Assembly (NCBI RefSeq): GCF_017599305.1
Contig: NZ_JAGFWR010000028.1
Coordinates: 1-64,000 of the forward strand
Length of the DNA stretch: 64,000 nucleotides
DNA from: Micromonospora antibiotica
Lineage (GTDB): Bacteria > Actinomycetota > Actinomycetes > Mycobacteriales > Micromonosporaceae
Reading direction: 5' to 3'
The notes under the pieces are model-generated. The model was not told where the DNA came from, searched no databases, and saw only the letters and a list, made by a program, of their open reading frames with translations. Shown piece after piece: positions 1 to 8,834 of the stretch (position 1 is the first letter of the stretch; each line of letters begins with the position of its first letter). The translations under genes were made by a program, and so were the position numbers.

Positions 1-152
1 CCAGCAGGTGAGTGCAGGAACGGGTCACCCGGACACGCCGACGAATCCCCTAGAAGACACCACGGTCAGTCAGAGGGTGAGTCAGACCAGCCGGGTGACC
101 CGCTCCCACATCATCACTGTCAGAGGATGACGATGCCAGGCATCATCATCGC

Positions 153-521
153 GTGGATGCCCGCCGGACGATCGTCTTGGTCGATGATCTCCGTTCGTTC
201 GTGGACGGCCGTGGCGCCGAGGTGGCCCGCAGCAGCGCCGCCGGCGTTGAACTCCTCGATCGGTACCGCGACCGGCGTCTGGACGAGCTGTGGCTGGATC
301 ACGACCTGGGCGGGGACGACACGATCTGGCCGGTCGTGGAGGTTCTGGAACGGGCTGCCTTCGACAAGTGCCCCTTCGACGTCGGCGTCATCAACGTCCA
401 CTCTGCCAATCCGGCCGGTGCCGCAAAGGTCGCCCAGGTCCTCCGGCGCTGGGGGTATCGGGTCCGGGTCGCGTCGGGCTCCACTGACGTCGGCTATCTC
501 GACGGTCTCCCGTCGAGCTGA
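153..521 (+). CDS. cREC (receiver-like) domain protein
   Basis: A 122-residue protein that is a single small alpha/beta domain. It begins with a hydrophobic strand ending in Asp-Asp (IVLVDDLRSF, about residues 7-16) and has a second acidic cluster LDHDLGGDD near residues 48-56, the pattern of a CheY-type receiver. Spacing and the DHDLG signature fit the cREC family (cyclic-phosphate-processing receiver), a degenerate receiver class linked by comparative genomics to cyclic-phosphate or ADP-ribose end processing. The GTG at 153 is chosen because the protein starts directly at the first strand. The Shine-Dalgarno is weak. There is no output domain and no kinase nearby, so this is probably not a two-component regulator. 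The family call is from memory of motifs; the biochemical role is unknown. Confidence 0.65.
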   Translation: MDARRTIVLVDDLRSFVDGRGAEVARSSAAGVELLDRYRDRRLDELWLDHDLGGDDTIWPVVEVLERAAFDKCPFDVGVINVHSANPAGAAKVAQVLRRWGYRVRVASGSTDVGYLDGLPSS

Positions 522-809
522 CCGGCTCGAACCCGCCGCCCGACAGCTGTCACACCGGGCGCGGCAGTCCCGAGCACCGGTGAGAGGCGTCGCGCTGACC
601 GACGGGCTCGGCTTCCCGTACGTGATCGACGGCATCGGCTCCGGCCGGATCCTCGAATCGGCCACCACCGTGTCGTCGGGGGCGGTCGGATCCTCGTCGC
701 ACCGGGCACCACCGGCCCGAGTCAGGCAGTCCGGCGGCCGGGCGCGTGACCGGGCCACCGCTGCCCACGGGAGGGGCCCTGCACCGACCCGCCCGAGGGG
801 ATCGTCGGT

Positions 810-2066
810 GTGGTGCGCGAGGATGGGCGCGTGTTCGACGGGATCGACGACATCGACTGGGTGCGGCTCGGTCACGCCTACGGCTCGGCCGGCGATGTGC
901 CCGGCCTGCTCCGCGCCCTGCGGTCGCCCGACGAGCAGGAGCGCCACGCCGCCTTCGGCGCGCTCTACGCCAGCATCTTCCACCAGGGCACCCGCTACGA
1001 GGCGTCGGCTTATGCGGTGCCGTTCCTGCTGGAGTTGCTCGCCGATCCGGCCGCCCCTGACCGGGAGTTGGTGCTCTATCTGGTGACGGTGCTTGCGGTG
1101 GGCCACGATGCGAGGTGGCTGCCGCAGGGCATCCCGGTGGTCGAGCTGCGTCGGGTGGCCGACGGCGGGCGGGAACTGCTCGCCGCCAAACCGCCTCCGT
1201 GGCACGGCGACGACGAGGCCCGCAAGGAGTACGTCGAGTACGCGTACGTGGAGTCGCTCGACGAGGCCGACCGGCAGCGGCTGTGGGCGTACGTCGAGCT
1301 GGCCGTCTACGACGCGGTGCGGGCCGGCGTGCCCCTCTTGCGTGACCTGCTCACTGACGCCGCCCCGGGACTGCGCGTCGGTGCGGCGTACGCGCTCGCC
1401 TGGTTCCCGCAGGACGCGGCCGGCAGTATCCCGGCGCTCGTCGCGGCGGCCGAGGCCGCAGTGGAGGTGGACGAGGGTGAGGCGGCGACGGCTCTGGTGG
1501 CGGCGGGGTTGCTCGGTGCCGCGCCCGACGCCGGGCTGTTGGCTGATCCGCGTCCGGTGATCCGCTGGGCCGCCGCGGTCGGCCGGGCCCGGGTGCTCGG
1601 CGTCAACGCCGACGAGGCGACGGTCGACGAGCTGCTCGCCTGGACGGCCGCCGCCGAGCCGGACAACCGGCCGGCCACCGGCGGGGCCGAGGTGCCCTTC
1701 CTCGACGGCGACCTCAACGGGTACGCGGGGCTGTCGCTGCGCCTGCTCGGCCCCCGGCACACCGATCGGGCGCTCGACGCGCTGCTCGACCGGCTGTCCG
1801 TCGCCGTCGGTGAACAGGCGTTGCCGGTGGTGGCCGAGGCGCTGCGCCTGGCCTTCCCTGGTGGCCGGCTGCCCGCCGGGGTGGACGGTGCTGCGTTGGC
1901 TGCCCGGCAACGGCGGCTCGTCGAGGTGCTGGCCCGCTCGCCCGGGGCGTGGCTGATCGACGGCGTGTCGTTCGGCAACTTCGCCTCGCTCGTCGGCGAC
2001 TACGGTCTGCCACGCAGCCGGGAAGCGATGCTTGCCTACCTCGACGGACCTCCAGCGGGACGCTGA
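810..2066 (+). CDS. HEAT-repeat protein
   Basis: A 418-residue cytoplasmic protein with no signal peptide or membrane segment. The early segment YEASAYAVPFLLELLADP (about residue 70) and later ones such as GLRVGAAYALAWFP and VIRWAAAVGRARVLG are amphipathic helix pairs typical of HEAT/PBS-lyase-like repeats, so it should fold as an alpha-solenoid scaffold. The start is GTG with a GAGGGG Shine-Dalgarno about ten bases upstream; a second in-frame GTG follows immediately. Proteins of this architecture are common in Streptomyces and Micromonospora and have no assigned function. It stands alone, and the next gene (secreted lipase) converges on it with about 170 bases between stops. Confidence 0.75.
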   Translation: MVREDGRVFDGIDDIDWVRLGHAYGSAGDVPGLLRALRSPDEQERHAAFGALYASIFHQGTRYEASAYAVPFLLELLADPAAPDRELVLYLVTVLAVGHDARWLPQGIPVVELRRVADGGRELLAAKPPPWHGDDEARKEYVEYAYVESLDEADRQRLWAYVELAVYDAVRAGVPLLRDLLTDAAPGLRVGAAYALAWFPQDAAGSIPALVAAAEAAVEVDEGEAATALVAAGLLGAAPDAGLLADPRPVIRWAAAVGRARVLGVNADEATVDELLAWTAAAEPDNRPATGGAEVPFLDGDLNGYAGLSLRLLGPRHTDRALDALLDRLSVAVGEQALPVVAEALRLAFPGGRLPAGVDGAALAARQRRLVEVLARSPGAWLIDGVSFGNFASLVGDYGLPRSREAMLAYLDGPPAGR

Positions 2067-2233
2067 TGCGGTGTGGGCCGTCAGCGACGGACAGCCGCAA
2101 CCGGTGGCGCCGCCTGGACGTGCCGTTCGGGCCGGCCGTGGCACTGGCCCGCTCACCGGTGGCCGCCCCGCTGCCCGCGTCACCGGGCGGCTCACCTCAA
2201 CCCACCGGCGTACGCCTCAACGGCGAGGCGGCG

Positions 2234-3562
2234 CTACGTGATGTCGAACAGTTGCCTCAGTCGGGCCTCGATCAGGGGTTGGCCGGCGGCGGACACGTCG
2301 TAGTGGCCGGCTCCTTCGAGGACGGCGAGGTTGATGTCGTTGTCGTTGATCAGCATCTTGTTGACGGTGTCGTAGGTGACCGTGGCGGGGCTGGTGATGT
2401 CGTCGGTGCCGTACAGCCAGAGAATCGAGCCGGGCAGGGTCGAGTTCTCCAGTCTGCCCTGGTTCTCCGCGTAGAACCGTTTGTTCTCGGGCAGCGAGTT
2501 CGGGGTGTCGCCGCGAACACCGGGGTAGGTGGTCAGCCGGTGTGCGGGCGACGCGTTCAGGTAGTGCTGGATGTCCCGTTTGACCAGGGCATTGAGATCG
2601 TCCAGGCAGGTACGCCAGTTGTCGCGGTAGAACCTCAGCATGTTGGGGCCGTAGATCGTGGCGGGGTCGATGTCGTAGCCCGCGTACCGTTCGGTCCTGG
2701 TGAAGTAGATGGTCTCCGCGTTGGCGAAGACGAGTTGCTCGATCTGGTGCTCCGTTGGCGGGAGCCCCGATCGCGCGGCCGCCTCGATGTCGTTCCACAG
2801 GACCCGGTTCATGGCGGGCACGTCCGGTACCGGGGCGAGGGTGATGGTGCCGCGGTAGTCCAGGTCGGGGTCGGCCATGGTGGCCCGGTCGGAGTAGTAC
2901 GCGGCGGCCAGGGCGGCGAAGCCACCTTCCGACCAGCCCGCCGGCACCCACTGACCCGACAGTCGGTCACCGAGGAGCCGTTGCGCGGCCACCGCGGCGA
3001 AGACCATCGAGTTTCCCTCGCTGGACAGCTCGTAGTAGCCGTGCCCCTCCGGGACACCCTCGGCCACCGGGCCGAGTCCCTCGTAGTCCGGGGCGACCAC
3101 GGCGATGTTCATCTTCAGGATGGACGCCAGCAGGGCCGCGTTCGGCCCGTCGGCCCACCGACCGTGCTCCTGGAGTTGCACGCTCGGCGCGCACTCCGGA
3201 GCCCACCCGACGGTGCCGTGCCCCCACACCACGAGTGGCCACCCGCCGGCCGGTGGTGCCTGCGTGGGCAGGAACAGCATGGCGGTGGCGTTGATCTGGC
3301 CGCCCCGTATACCGGGCATGCGGTAGACGACGAGTTGACCGTCGGCCACGTCGGCGATCACCGAGGGGACGTTACGCAGCGGCGTGGGGGTGCCGACCAC
3401 GTCCCCGTCGGCGGCCATCTCGACGGTGCCGGTCGGACCACCGTCGGCACCCCACGCCGGGGCGACGGGGATCAACAACCCCACCAGCAGCACGACGAGC
3501 GGGAATCCGCGTCGGACACGACCACGTCGTCCGGGTGATCCGATGGGGCAACTGGTCATCGT
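2234..3562 (-). CDS. Secreted alpha/beta-hydrolase lipase (LIP family-like)
   Basis: A 442-residue secreted hydrolase. The start at 3562 puts basic residues (RRGRVRRG) directly before a hydrophobic signal sequence (FPLVVLLVGLLIPVAPAWG, cleavage probably after AWGA); a longer in-frame extension upstream has no signal character. The mature part has an oxyanion-type VVWGHGTVG motif, VVAPDYEGLG, and the nucleophile elbow GWSEGG with the catalytic Ser. The distal segment IEGAGHYDVS-like (written here EGAGHYDVSAAG) supplies the likely catalytic His. Length and motif order fit secretory lipases of the LIP type (Candida LipA-like), which hydrolyse extracellular esters or triglycerides. It is monocistronic; substrate unknown. 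Confidence 0.8.
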   Translation of the reverse strand, partial: TMTSCPIGSPGRRGRVRRGFPLVVLLVGLLIPVAPAWGADGGPTGTVEMAADGDVVGTPTPLRNVPSVIADVADGQLVVYRMPGIRGGQINATAMLFLPTQAPPAGGWPLVVWGHGTVGWAPECAPSVQLQEHGRWADGPNAALLASILKMNIAVVAPDYEGLGPVAEGVPEGHGYYELSSEGNSMVFAAVAAQRLLGDRLSGQWVPAGWSEGGFAALAAAYYSDRATMADPDLDYRGTITLAPVPDVPAMNRVLWNDIEAAARSGLPPTEHQIEQLVFANAETIYFTRTERYAGYDIDPATIYGPNMLRFYRDNWRTCLDDLNALVKRDIQHYLNASPAHRLTTYPGVRGDTPNSLPENKRFYAENQGRLENSTLPGSILWLYGTDDITSPATVTYDTVNKMLINDNDINLAVLEGAGHYDVSAAGQPLIEARLRQLFDIT

Positions 3563-4134
3563 GCTCCCGTCGTCGTGAGTTCCCGAGACTGTCCCGGGCA
3601 GGGCGTCATGCTCCACCACCATCGACGTGACCCGTCGCGTCGTCCGAGCACCACCACAGGGCCCCGGGCAGCCGGGAGCACGTGGCCGTGACGTGTGCCG
3701 GGTCGGCAGGCCGGACCCCGCGACGATCCTCCGGTTCCGGTGCCTACGGGTCGAGAATAGGCCCGTGCGGTCAGCTCAGAGGTGGTTTTCCCGGGCCGGC
3801 CCCGGGCCGGCGGCGACGACCGGCCCGGGGCCGGCCCGTCCGACGCCATGACCACCCACCGGGCAGGTGATCGCCTGACCCCAGCAGCGGGGAGGAAGCC
3901 CTACCCGGCCAGGCCCTCCGTCACCACGTAGACCTCACCGTCACCGGGTCGACCCGACCTACCGGCATCATCGGGGCGACCCGCCGCCAGGCCCCCAGGA
4001 GCACGACGGCCATGGCGCCCTGGCCTTCTCCGGGATCACACCATGGCGGGACCTTCCTGACGAATTCGCCATGTGGGCGGGTGCCGACTCCTGGTTCCGT
4101 CGCTGGACTGCGGACGCACGCCGCTTGACCGGTC
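3563..4134. other. Gene-poor stretch between lipase and VOC gene
   Basis: About 570 bases with open frames in several phases but none with a recognisable protein. It contains the upstream region of the lipase gene and a very GC-rich perfect inverted repeat (separate entry, 3792-3838). I see no convincing gene here. Confidence 0.5.
3792..3838. repeat. Perfect 19-bp inverted repeat
   Basis: Two 19-base arms built only of CGGGCC/GGCCCC blocks (3792-3810 and 3820-3838) separated by 9 bases. It can form a very stable hairpin. It lacks a T-run on either strand and is not directly downstream of an identified gene, so a terminator role is uncertain. Confidence 0.6.
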
Positions 4135-4151
4135 ACTTGTATTTTGCAAGT
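4135..4151 (+). promoter_or_regulatory. Putative HxlR operator before VOC gene
   Basis: ACTTG-N7-CAAGT, a near-palindrome in an AT-rich pocket immediately before the ATG at 4152. Palindromes of the ACTTG...CAAGT kind are typical HxlR-family sites, and an HxlR gene is the second gene of this unit, so autoregulation is likely. Confidence 0.5.
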
Positions 4152-4565
4152 ATGGACCGCATGAGCCTCTTCATCACCTGCCCGGTCGAGAGCGTCGAGC
4201 GCGCAACCGCCTTCTACACCGCCCTCGGCTGGACCCTCAACGCCGAGATGTCCGACCACAACGTGTCGTGCTTCGCAATCGCCCCCGAGCAGTACGTCAT
4301 GCTCGGCAGCCGCGAGATGTACGCGAGCGTCGGCGGAGTCGAAGAGCTGATCGGCGGACCGCAGACGCCCTCGAAGGTCACGGTCTCGTTCGACCTGGGC
4401 AGCCGGGACGCGGTCGACGAACTCATCGACCGCGCCGGCGCTGCTGGCGGGCGGATCGGTGACACCGACGACTACCCCTTCATGTACCAGCGCCAATTCG
4501 ACGACCCCGACGGCTACCACTACTCACCGTTCTGGATGAAGACGGACGCCGATCCGACCGCGTGA
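4152..4565 (+). CDS. VOC (glyoxalase/bleomycin-resistance fold) protein
   Basis: A 137-residue protein of the vicinal-oxygen-chelate superfamily. It opens with MSLFITCPVESVERATAFY, the usual first beta strand and helix, followed by GWTLNAEMSD, and ends with DDPDGYHYSPFW, matching the D-P-x-G-x-x-x-x-F/E end of VOC modules. Such proteins are metal-dependent isomerases, dioxygenases or drug-binding proteins; the substrate cannot be read from sequence. The ATG at 4152 follows the palindromic operator directly. The stop overlaps the GTG of the HxlR regulator gene (GTGA), so the two are translationally coupled, which suggests a small inducible detoxification unit. Confidence 0.8.
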   Translation: MDRMSLFITCPVESVERATAFYTALGWTLNAEMSDHNVSCFAIAPEQYVMLGSREMYASVGGVEELIGGPQTPSKVTVSFDLGSRDAVDELIDRAGAAGGRIGDTDDYPFMYQRQFDDPDGYHYSPFWMKTDADPTA

Positions 4566-4843
4566 GCGACCTCGCCGCGGCCCTCGACATCGTCGGAGCA
4601 CGGTGGGCCCTGCTCATTGTGGAACGGCTGCTCGACGGGCCACAACGCTACGGCGATCTGCAGCGCGACCTCGGCGTACCGACAAACATGCTCGCGATAC
4701 GCCTACGCGAGCTCGAAGCGGCTGGCGTGCTGATCCGCCTGCCCCTTCGACACAACACCCGGGCCTATGCGCTGACCGATCGCGGGTTCGCCTTGCGCGA
4801 GGCGATCGTCGCACTCGGCAACTGGGGCAGGCGCGACTCCTAG
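4562..4843 (+). CDS. HxlR-family transcriptional regulator
   Basis: A 93-residue winged-helix protein. The HxlR core is visible throughout: GARWALLIVERLLDGPQRYGDL, then the recognition helix region NMLAIRLRELEAAGVL and the wing HNTRAYALTDRG. It starts at GTG within a 4-base overlap with the VOC gene and is therefore probably co-translated. It lacks the N-terminal Cys-x-(3,4)-Pro segment seen in redox-sensing HxlR members, so it is slightly short compared with the usual 100-130 residues. It probably represses the VOC gene and itself through the palindrome at 4135-4151. Confidence 0.85.
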   Translation: MSDLAAALDIVGARWALLIVERLLDGPQRYGDLQRDLGVPTNMLAIRLRELEAAGVLIRLPLRHNTRAYALTDRGFALREAIVALGNWGRRDS

Positions 4844-4913
4844 TACGGCACCGCCGTCCGGGATCATGGCTGGTCGTCCACAGGAGGCAGAGCATGCAGG
4901 GCACGGTAGGCAG

Positions 4914-5609
4914 ATGACTGCTACCGCAGGCGGTCCGATGGTAAGAGACATGACGCCGCGTCAAGCGGTCGACTTACGGGTGCACCGCTGGCTGATGATC
5001 GTGGGGGCGCTCCTCACCGCCGCAGCCCTGCTGCTGTTGTCGCTTCTGCCTGACCCGCCCGCCGAGGCCGTCGCGATGACGGCGTGGGTCGAACGCGGCC
5101 ACCCGTTGCTGATGTGGAGCAACGAACTGCTGTTCTTCGCGGTCATCTGCTGGGGAGCCGGTGCGCGCGGTCTCTTCAGCGCGGGCCGGGCCGGCCCGTC
5201 GGCGCGGATCGACGTGGGAAGGACCGCCCTCACGGTCGCCCTCGTCGCGCTCGTCGTCGTGCTGCTCGCGGTGGGGCGTCTGGTCTACCCGGTGTTTGAG
5301 ATCGACCTGTCAACCGAGGTCGTAGCCCTGCTCGTCAGCTCGACATTCGGCGCCCTGCACGTGGCGTTCCTGGGTTTCGCCGTTGCTGCGGTGACGCTCG
5401 GCTGGTCGACACGCGCCGGACTGGCCGGGCGAGCTGTCGGCATCGTTGCCGCAGCCGCATTCATTGTGGGCTCCTTCCCCTGGTTGACACCGAACTGGTG
5501 GAACTCACTGGTCCCGGTGCTGATCGCCGCGTGGGGCGTGTTTCTCGCCTGCGTAACCCGCACCGGGCATTCCGGCGACGCGACGGAGAGGACGGGTACC
5601 ACTGTCTAG
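4914..5609 (+). CDS. Multi-pass membrane protein, unknown function
   Basis: About 231 residues with five to six hydrophobic segments, including LMIVGALLTAAALLLLSLL, LTVALVALVVVLLAVGRLVY, ALHVAFLGFAVAAVTLG and the C-terminal VPVLIAAWGVFLACV. There is no enzyme or transporter motif I recognise. The start is uncertain: ATG 4914 is used, with 4866 upstream and 4938 or 4950 downstream also possible in frame. An AGGAGG sits near 4880 but is not spaced for any in-frame ATG. It follows the HxlR gene by about 70 bases on the same strand and could be the third gene of that unit. Confidence 0.6.
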   Translation: MTATAGGPMVRDMTPRQAVDLRVHRWLMIVGALLTAAALLLLSLLPDPPAEAVAMTAWVERGHPLLMWSNELLFFAVICWGAGARGLFSAGRAGPSARIDVGRTALTVALVALVVVLLAVGRLVYPVFEIDLSTEVVALLVSSTFGALHVAFLGFAVAAVTLGWSTRAGLAGRAVGIVAAAAFIVGSFPWLTPNWWNSLVPVLIAAWGVFLACVTRTGHSGDATERTGTTV

Positions 5610-5834
5610 CGCATCAGCCGTCGCGAGACCCTGACGGGAATCCGGGATGGAGGCGGCGTGTAGTGGGCTCGTCGGGCTCGAGCTTGTGGAGTCGCGTCAA
5701 CCCGACCAGTGCAGACGGTGGGTGGCGTCGTTGATCGGACGGATGACGCACGCGTGATCAGGCGGCGGACCCCATTGACCGTGGGCGTGATCAGCATGGT
5801 GTCGGCCGGGTCGTCGTCGGTGGCGTCGTGACTA

Positions 5835-5866
5835 CAACCCCGTCGACCTGCAACCCCGTCGATCTG
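5835..5866 (+). repeat. Two-copy 16-bp tandem repeat
   Basis: CAACCCCGTCGA(C/T)CTG occurs twice head to tail (5835-5850 and 5851-5866, one mismatch), just downstream of the stop of the minus-strand oxidoreductase gene. No function is apparent. Confidence 0.5.
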
Positions 5867-5882
5867 CCACCCGGTGTCCAGA

Positions 5883-8039
5883 TCAGCCTTGGCCACCTAT
5901 CGCAGACCGCCCCTGGTCGGCGAGGTCGATGGTCACCTCGGACAGGGGCTGGGCGACACACGTCAGGGTGTAGCCGGCGGCCCGCTGCTGCGGGGTGAGA
6001 CAGTTCGGCTCGCTCACCACGACGTCGCCGCGGCGAAGCCGCACGACGCACTCGCCGCAGGTGCCGACGGTGCAGGAGAACGGCAGGTCGATCCCGGTGG
6101 CGAGACCCGCGTCGAGCAGACTCTGGCCGGGTTCGACCGTCCCCGTGCCGACCGGCTGCCCGGCCGCCTCCACGGTCATCGGCTGGGGCGTGGTCGTCGC
6201 GATCGTGGTGCCGGCGCCCGAGGTGTACGTCTCATGGTGCACCCGCGCGTCCGGCACGCCGAGGCTCGCGAGTACCTTCCGTACGGTGCTCATCAGCGCC
6301 TCGGGGCCGCAGACGTAGTAGCGGGCGTCTGCGGCCGGCGTACGGCCGGTGAACCAGTCCACCAGGCGGTCCGCGTCGAGGCGGCCGTCCCGGCTGGTCA
6401 GGACGTGGGTGACGGACAACCGGTCGGGGTGCTCCGCAGCCAACCGGTCGAGGTCGGCGGCGAAGATGACCTCGTCGGCGTCCCGGCTGCTGTAGAGCAG
6501 CGCGATCCGGTCGTGGCCGGCCCGGTCGGCGAGCCGCGTACGGATCATGCTCATCATCGGCGTCACGCCGCTGCCGGCGGCGACGAGCACCATCTCGGTC
6601 GACGGCTCGGCCTCGGTGTGGAACGTCCCGGACGGGCCGTGCAGGCCCAGGAGGTCCCCGACGCGCAGCATCCGGTGCACGTGGCCGGAGAGCCGCCCTC
6701 CCTCGACATGCTTGACGGTGACCTCCAGCCGCGTCGTCCCCGGCGCGGACGAGGCCGAATAGGCGCGTCGGACCGGGCGGCCGTCGACCTCGACGACGAG
6801 CGTGAAGTACTGGCCGGGCCGGAACGCGAAAGGGTCGGGCCGTCCGGCGGCATCTTCGAGGACGAGCGTGACGGTGGTCGGCGTCTCCCGGCGCATCTCC
6901 ACGACGCGCACCTCCCGCAGCGGACTCCCGGCCCGGTCGCCGTCGGTCCGTCGCCCGTCCGCGACGTCGGCGTAACCCTCCCTACGCAGTGCGGAGCGGT
7001 AGGCGCGGCGCATCACCACCCGCAGCGCCCGCGACAGCCCCGGGATCGCGCCGACGACCCTGAACAGCGCCGCAGGCGGCCCGCCCGGCGCGTCCGCCGA
7101 GTTCGTGGCGAGGTGCTCCAACGCGATCATGGTGAGATCCGGTGCGGCACTGCGGTCGAGGTGCGCGCCGGGATGCCACAGCCGGGCCCGGGCCACCGCG
7201 TCGTTGCCGGTCACCTCGGCGTGTTCGACGTCGATGACGAGCGCCGCGTGCGGTGCCAGCCCGCGCAGCGCGAGGGTCCGTAGCAGTGCCGGGTCGTCGG
7301 TTACCACGCCGCGCCCGCGTACGTGCAGCACCCCGCTGCGGCCGGGCACGAGCGCGGCGAAGGCGAGCCGCTCGTCCTGCAGCAGGTTGTGTAGCGTGTC
7401 GGCGCGTTTGTTGCCCCTGCGGTCCGGGAGCACGAGCGTCCGACCGTCGAGGATCCGGACCACCGTTCCCCGGTCGCCCCGGGGACTGGTGTCGCTGCCA
7501 CCCTCGGTGTCCCAGCTCGACAGTGCGAGGAACGGCGCTGCGGCGAGGAACTCGGCCACACCGGGCGCCCCCAACGGCTCGTCGACGGCGAGCTGCGGGG
7601 CCGGCGCGGCCTTCGCGGGTGGTTGCCACAGGCCGGACCGGAGGATGGCCTGCGCGCAGTGGACCCACGCCTGCCTGATCACCACCGTGGTCCGTGCTCC
7701 CTGCTGGGAGGTGACCGTGCCGTTGACGCGCAGGACCTCGCCGACGCCAGGCAGCAGGAAGAACATCGACGCCGGCCCGGGGGCGGCGTCGGCCTCGGGG
7801 AGGGCGAACGAGATCCGCGTGGGGGAGTGGACGTGGGCGAACCCGGCGACGCCACCGACGAACGTCGTCCGGCTAGTGCCGCCGGTGTCGCGGTAGCCGA
7901 GCGCCGCGATCGGGCTGTGCGCCAGGACGGTGCGGCAACCTGCGTCGATGGCGTCGACCTGCTTGAGCATGACCATGGACGGCGGGCGGCCGACGAGCGC
8001 CTCGACCTCGTCCACGGTCGTGAGTCGATGCAGCACCAC
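5883..8039 (-). CDS. PNPOx-like / ferredoxin reductase / 2Fe-2S ferredoxin fusion
   Basis: A roughly 718-residue multidomain redox protein. The N-terminal 350 residues are pyridoxamine-phosphate-oxidase-like split-barrel sequence (GRTLVLPDRRGNKRADTL, VLHVRGRGVVTDDP). Next comes a ferredoxin-reductase unit with FAD motif RAYSASSAP, the nucleotide-binding GSGVTPMMSM and YYVCGPEALM. The C-terminal plant-type 2Fe-2S ferredoxin has ligands C-x4-C-x2-C in CTVGTCGEC and a distal LTC. Electrons could pass from NAD(P)H through flavin to the cluster. The GTG at 8039 (or 8036) is preferred because GAGAGGAA lies just upstream; an in-frame start at 8105 would add 22 low-complexity residues. It is divergent from a TetR gene that probably controls it. 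Confidence 0.85.
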   Translation of the reverse strand: MVLHRLTTVDEVEALVGRPPSMVMLKQVDAIDAGCRTVLAHSPIAALGYRDTGGTSRTTFVGGVAGFAHVHSPTRISFALPEADAAPGPASMFFLLPGVGEVLRVNGTVTSQQGARTTVVIRQAWVHCAQAILRSGLWQPPAKAAPAPQLAVDEPLGAPGVAEFLAAAPFLALSSWDTEGGSDTSPRGDRGTVVRILDGRTLVLPDRRGNKRADTLHNLLQDERLAFAALVPGRSGVLHVRGRGVVTDDPALLRTLALRGLAPHAALVIDVEHAEVTGNDAVARARLWHPGAHLDRSAAPDLTMIALEHLATNSADAPGGPPAALFRVVGAIPGLSRALRVVMRRAYRSALRREGYADVADGRRTDGDRAGSPLREVRVVEMRRETPTTVTLVLEDAAGRPDPFAFRPGQYFTLVVEVDGRPVRRAYSASSAPGTTRLEVTVKHVEGGRLSGHVHRMLRVGDLLGLHGPSGTFHTEAEPSTEMVLVAAGSGVTPMMSMIRTRLADRAGHDRIALLYSSRDADEVIFAADLDRLAAEHPDRLSVTHVLTSRDGRLDADRLVDWFTGRTPAADARYYVCGPEALMSTVRKVLASLGVPDARVHHETYTSGAGTTIATTTPQPMTVEAAGQPVGTGTVEPGQSLLDAGLATGIDLPFSCTVGTCGECVVRLRRGDVVVSEPNCLTPQQRAAGYTLTCVAQPLSEVTIDLADQGRSAIGGQG

Positions 8040-8120
8040 GGTTCCTCTCAGCCAGGCGCGGGAGAGCCGCGTAGCCGGCGAAGGTGCCGTCGGCTGTCGG
8101 TGCACCGACTCGACGAGACC

Positions 8121-8161
8121 TTGTATCAGCAGCTCAGGGCAATATTATGAGCAATAGCTCA
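8121..8161 (+). promoter_or_regulatory. Divergent promoter/operator of TetR unit
   Basis: An AT-rich island in otherwise GC-rich DNA. TTGTAT (8121-8126) and TATTAT (8143-8148) are 16 bases apart and resemble -35/-10 boxes for the tetR-like gene. The palindrome TGAGC-AATA-GCTCA (8148-8161) overlaps the start region and is a plausible TetR operator controlling both divergent genes. Confidence 0.45.
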
Positions 8162-8204
8162 GCTCTTCGCCTACTCGCTTTCCGTGCCCCGGAAGGACCA
8201 TCGG

Positions 8205-8834
8205 ATGCCGTCAGCCGACCGTCGTCTTCAGCCTCGTCGCGAGCCCCGCCAGGTGCGGGCCGAGCTCACCCGGGAGCGCATCCTGGCCGCCGCTGCTCAC
8301 ATTTTCAGCGAGTACGGCTACGCCGCCGGCACCACGAACCGCATCGCCGAACGGGCCCGGATCTCCATCGGATCGCTGTACCAGTACTTCCCGAACAAGG
8401 ACGCGATCCTCGCCGCGCTGCTGGTGCGGCACATCGACCGCGGCACCTGGACCCAGGCCGACGAACTCGACCTGTCCCCGGGCACCCTCGCAGCGACGGT
8501 CCGGGCCCTGGTCCGCGACGCGATCGACAACCACAGCGAGGACCCACAGCTGCTACGCATCATGATCGAGGAGGCACCGCTGTCGCAGGAACTGCTCGAC
8601 ACCGTCGACCGGCACGGCAAGCAACGCGTCGCCCAGATCCGCGACCTACTCGCCCGGCACCCGGACGTCCGCGTGACCGACCTCGACACGGCAGCCGAAC
8701 TCATCGTGCTCACCGTGGAGATCAACACGCACAAGCTGATGGCCGATCCCCGGCCGATCCCGGTCGAACGATTCGAGCGTGAGCTGGCAAACATGGTCAC
8801 CCGATACCTGCACGGGGACCGACACACGGAATGA
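8205..8834 (+). CDS. TetR/AcrR-family regulator
   Basis: About 209 residues. The N-terminal helix-turn-helix is clear: RERILAAAAHIFSEYGYAAGTTNRIAERARISIGSLYQYFPNKDAIL-type sequence over about residues 20-65. The remainder is the all-helical ligand and dimer domain with no recognisable ligand signature. ATG 8205 is chosen because GGAAGGA lies seven bases upstream; a GTG at 8184 would add seven residues. It is divergent from the oxidoreductase fusion gene with a palindromic operator between them. The stop overlaps the start of the HNH gene by four bases (ATGA). Confidence 0.9.
   Translation: MPSADRRLQPRREPRQVRAELTRERILAAAAHIFSEYGYAAGTTNRIAERARISIGSLYQYFPNKDAILAALLVRHIDRGTWTQADELDLSPGTLAATVRALVRDAIDNHSEDPQLLRIMIEEAPLSQELLDTVDRHGKQRVAQIRDLLARHPDVRVTDLDTAAELIVLTVEINTHKLMADPRPIPVERFERELANMVTRYLHGDRHTE

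Noticed and set aside
120..2195. Long minus-strand open frame opposite the cREC and HEAT genes
   Set aside because: Arg/Pro/Gly/His-rich translation with no domain, a GC-bias shadow of the plus-strand genes.
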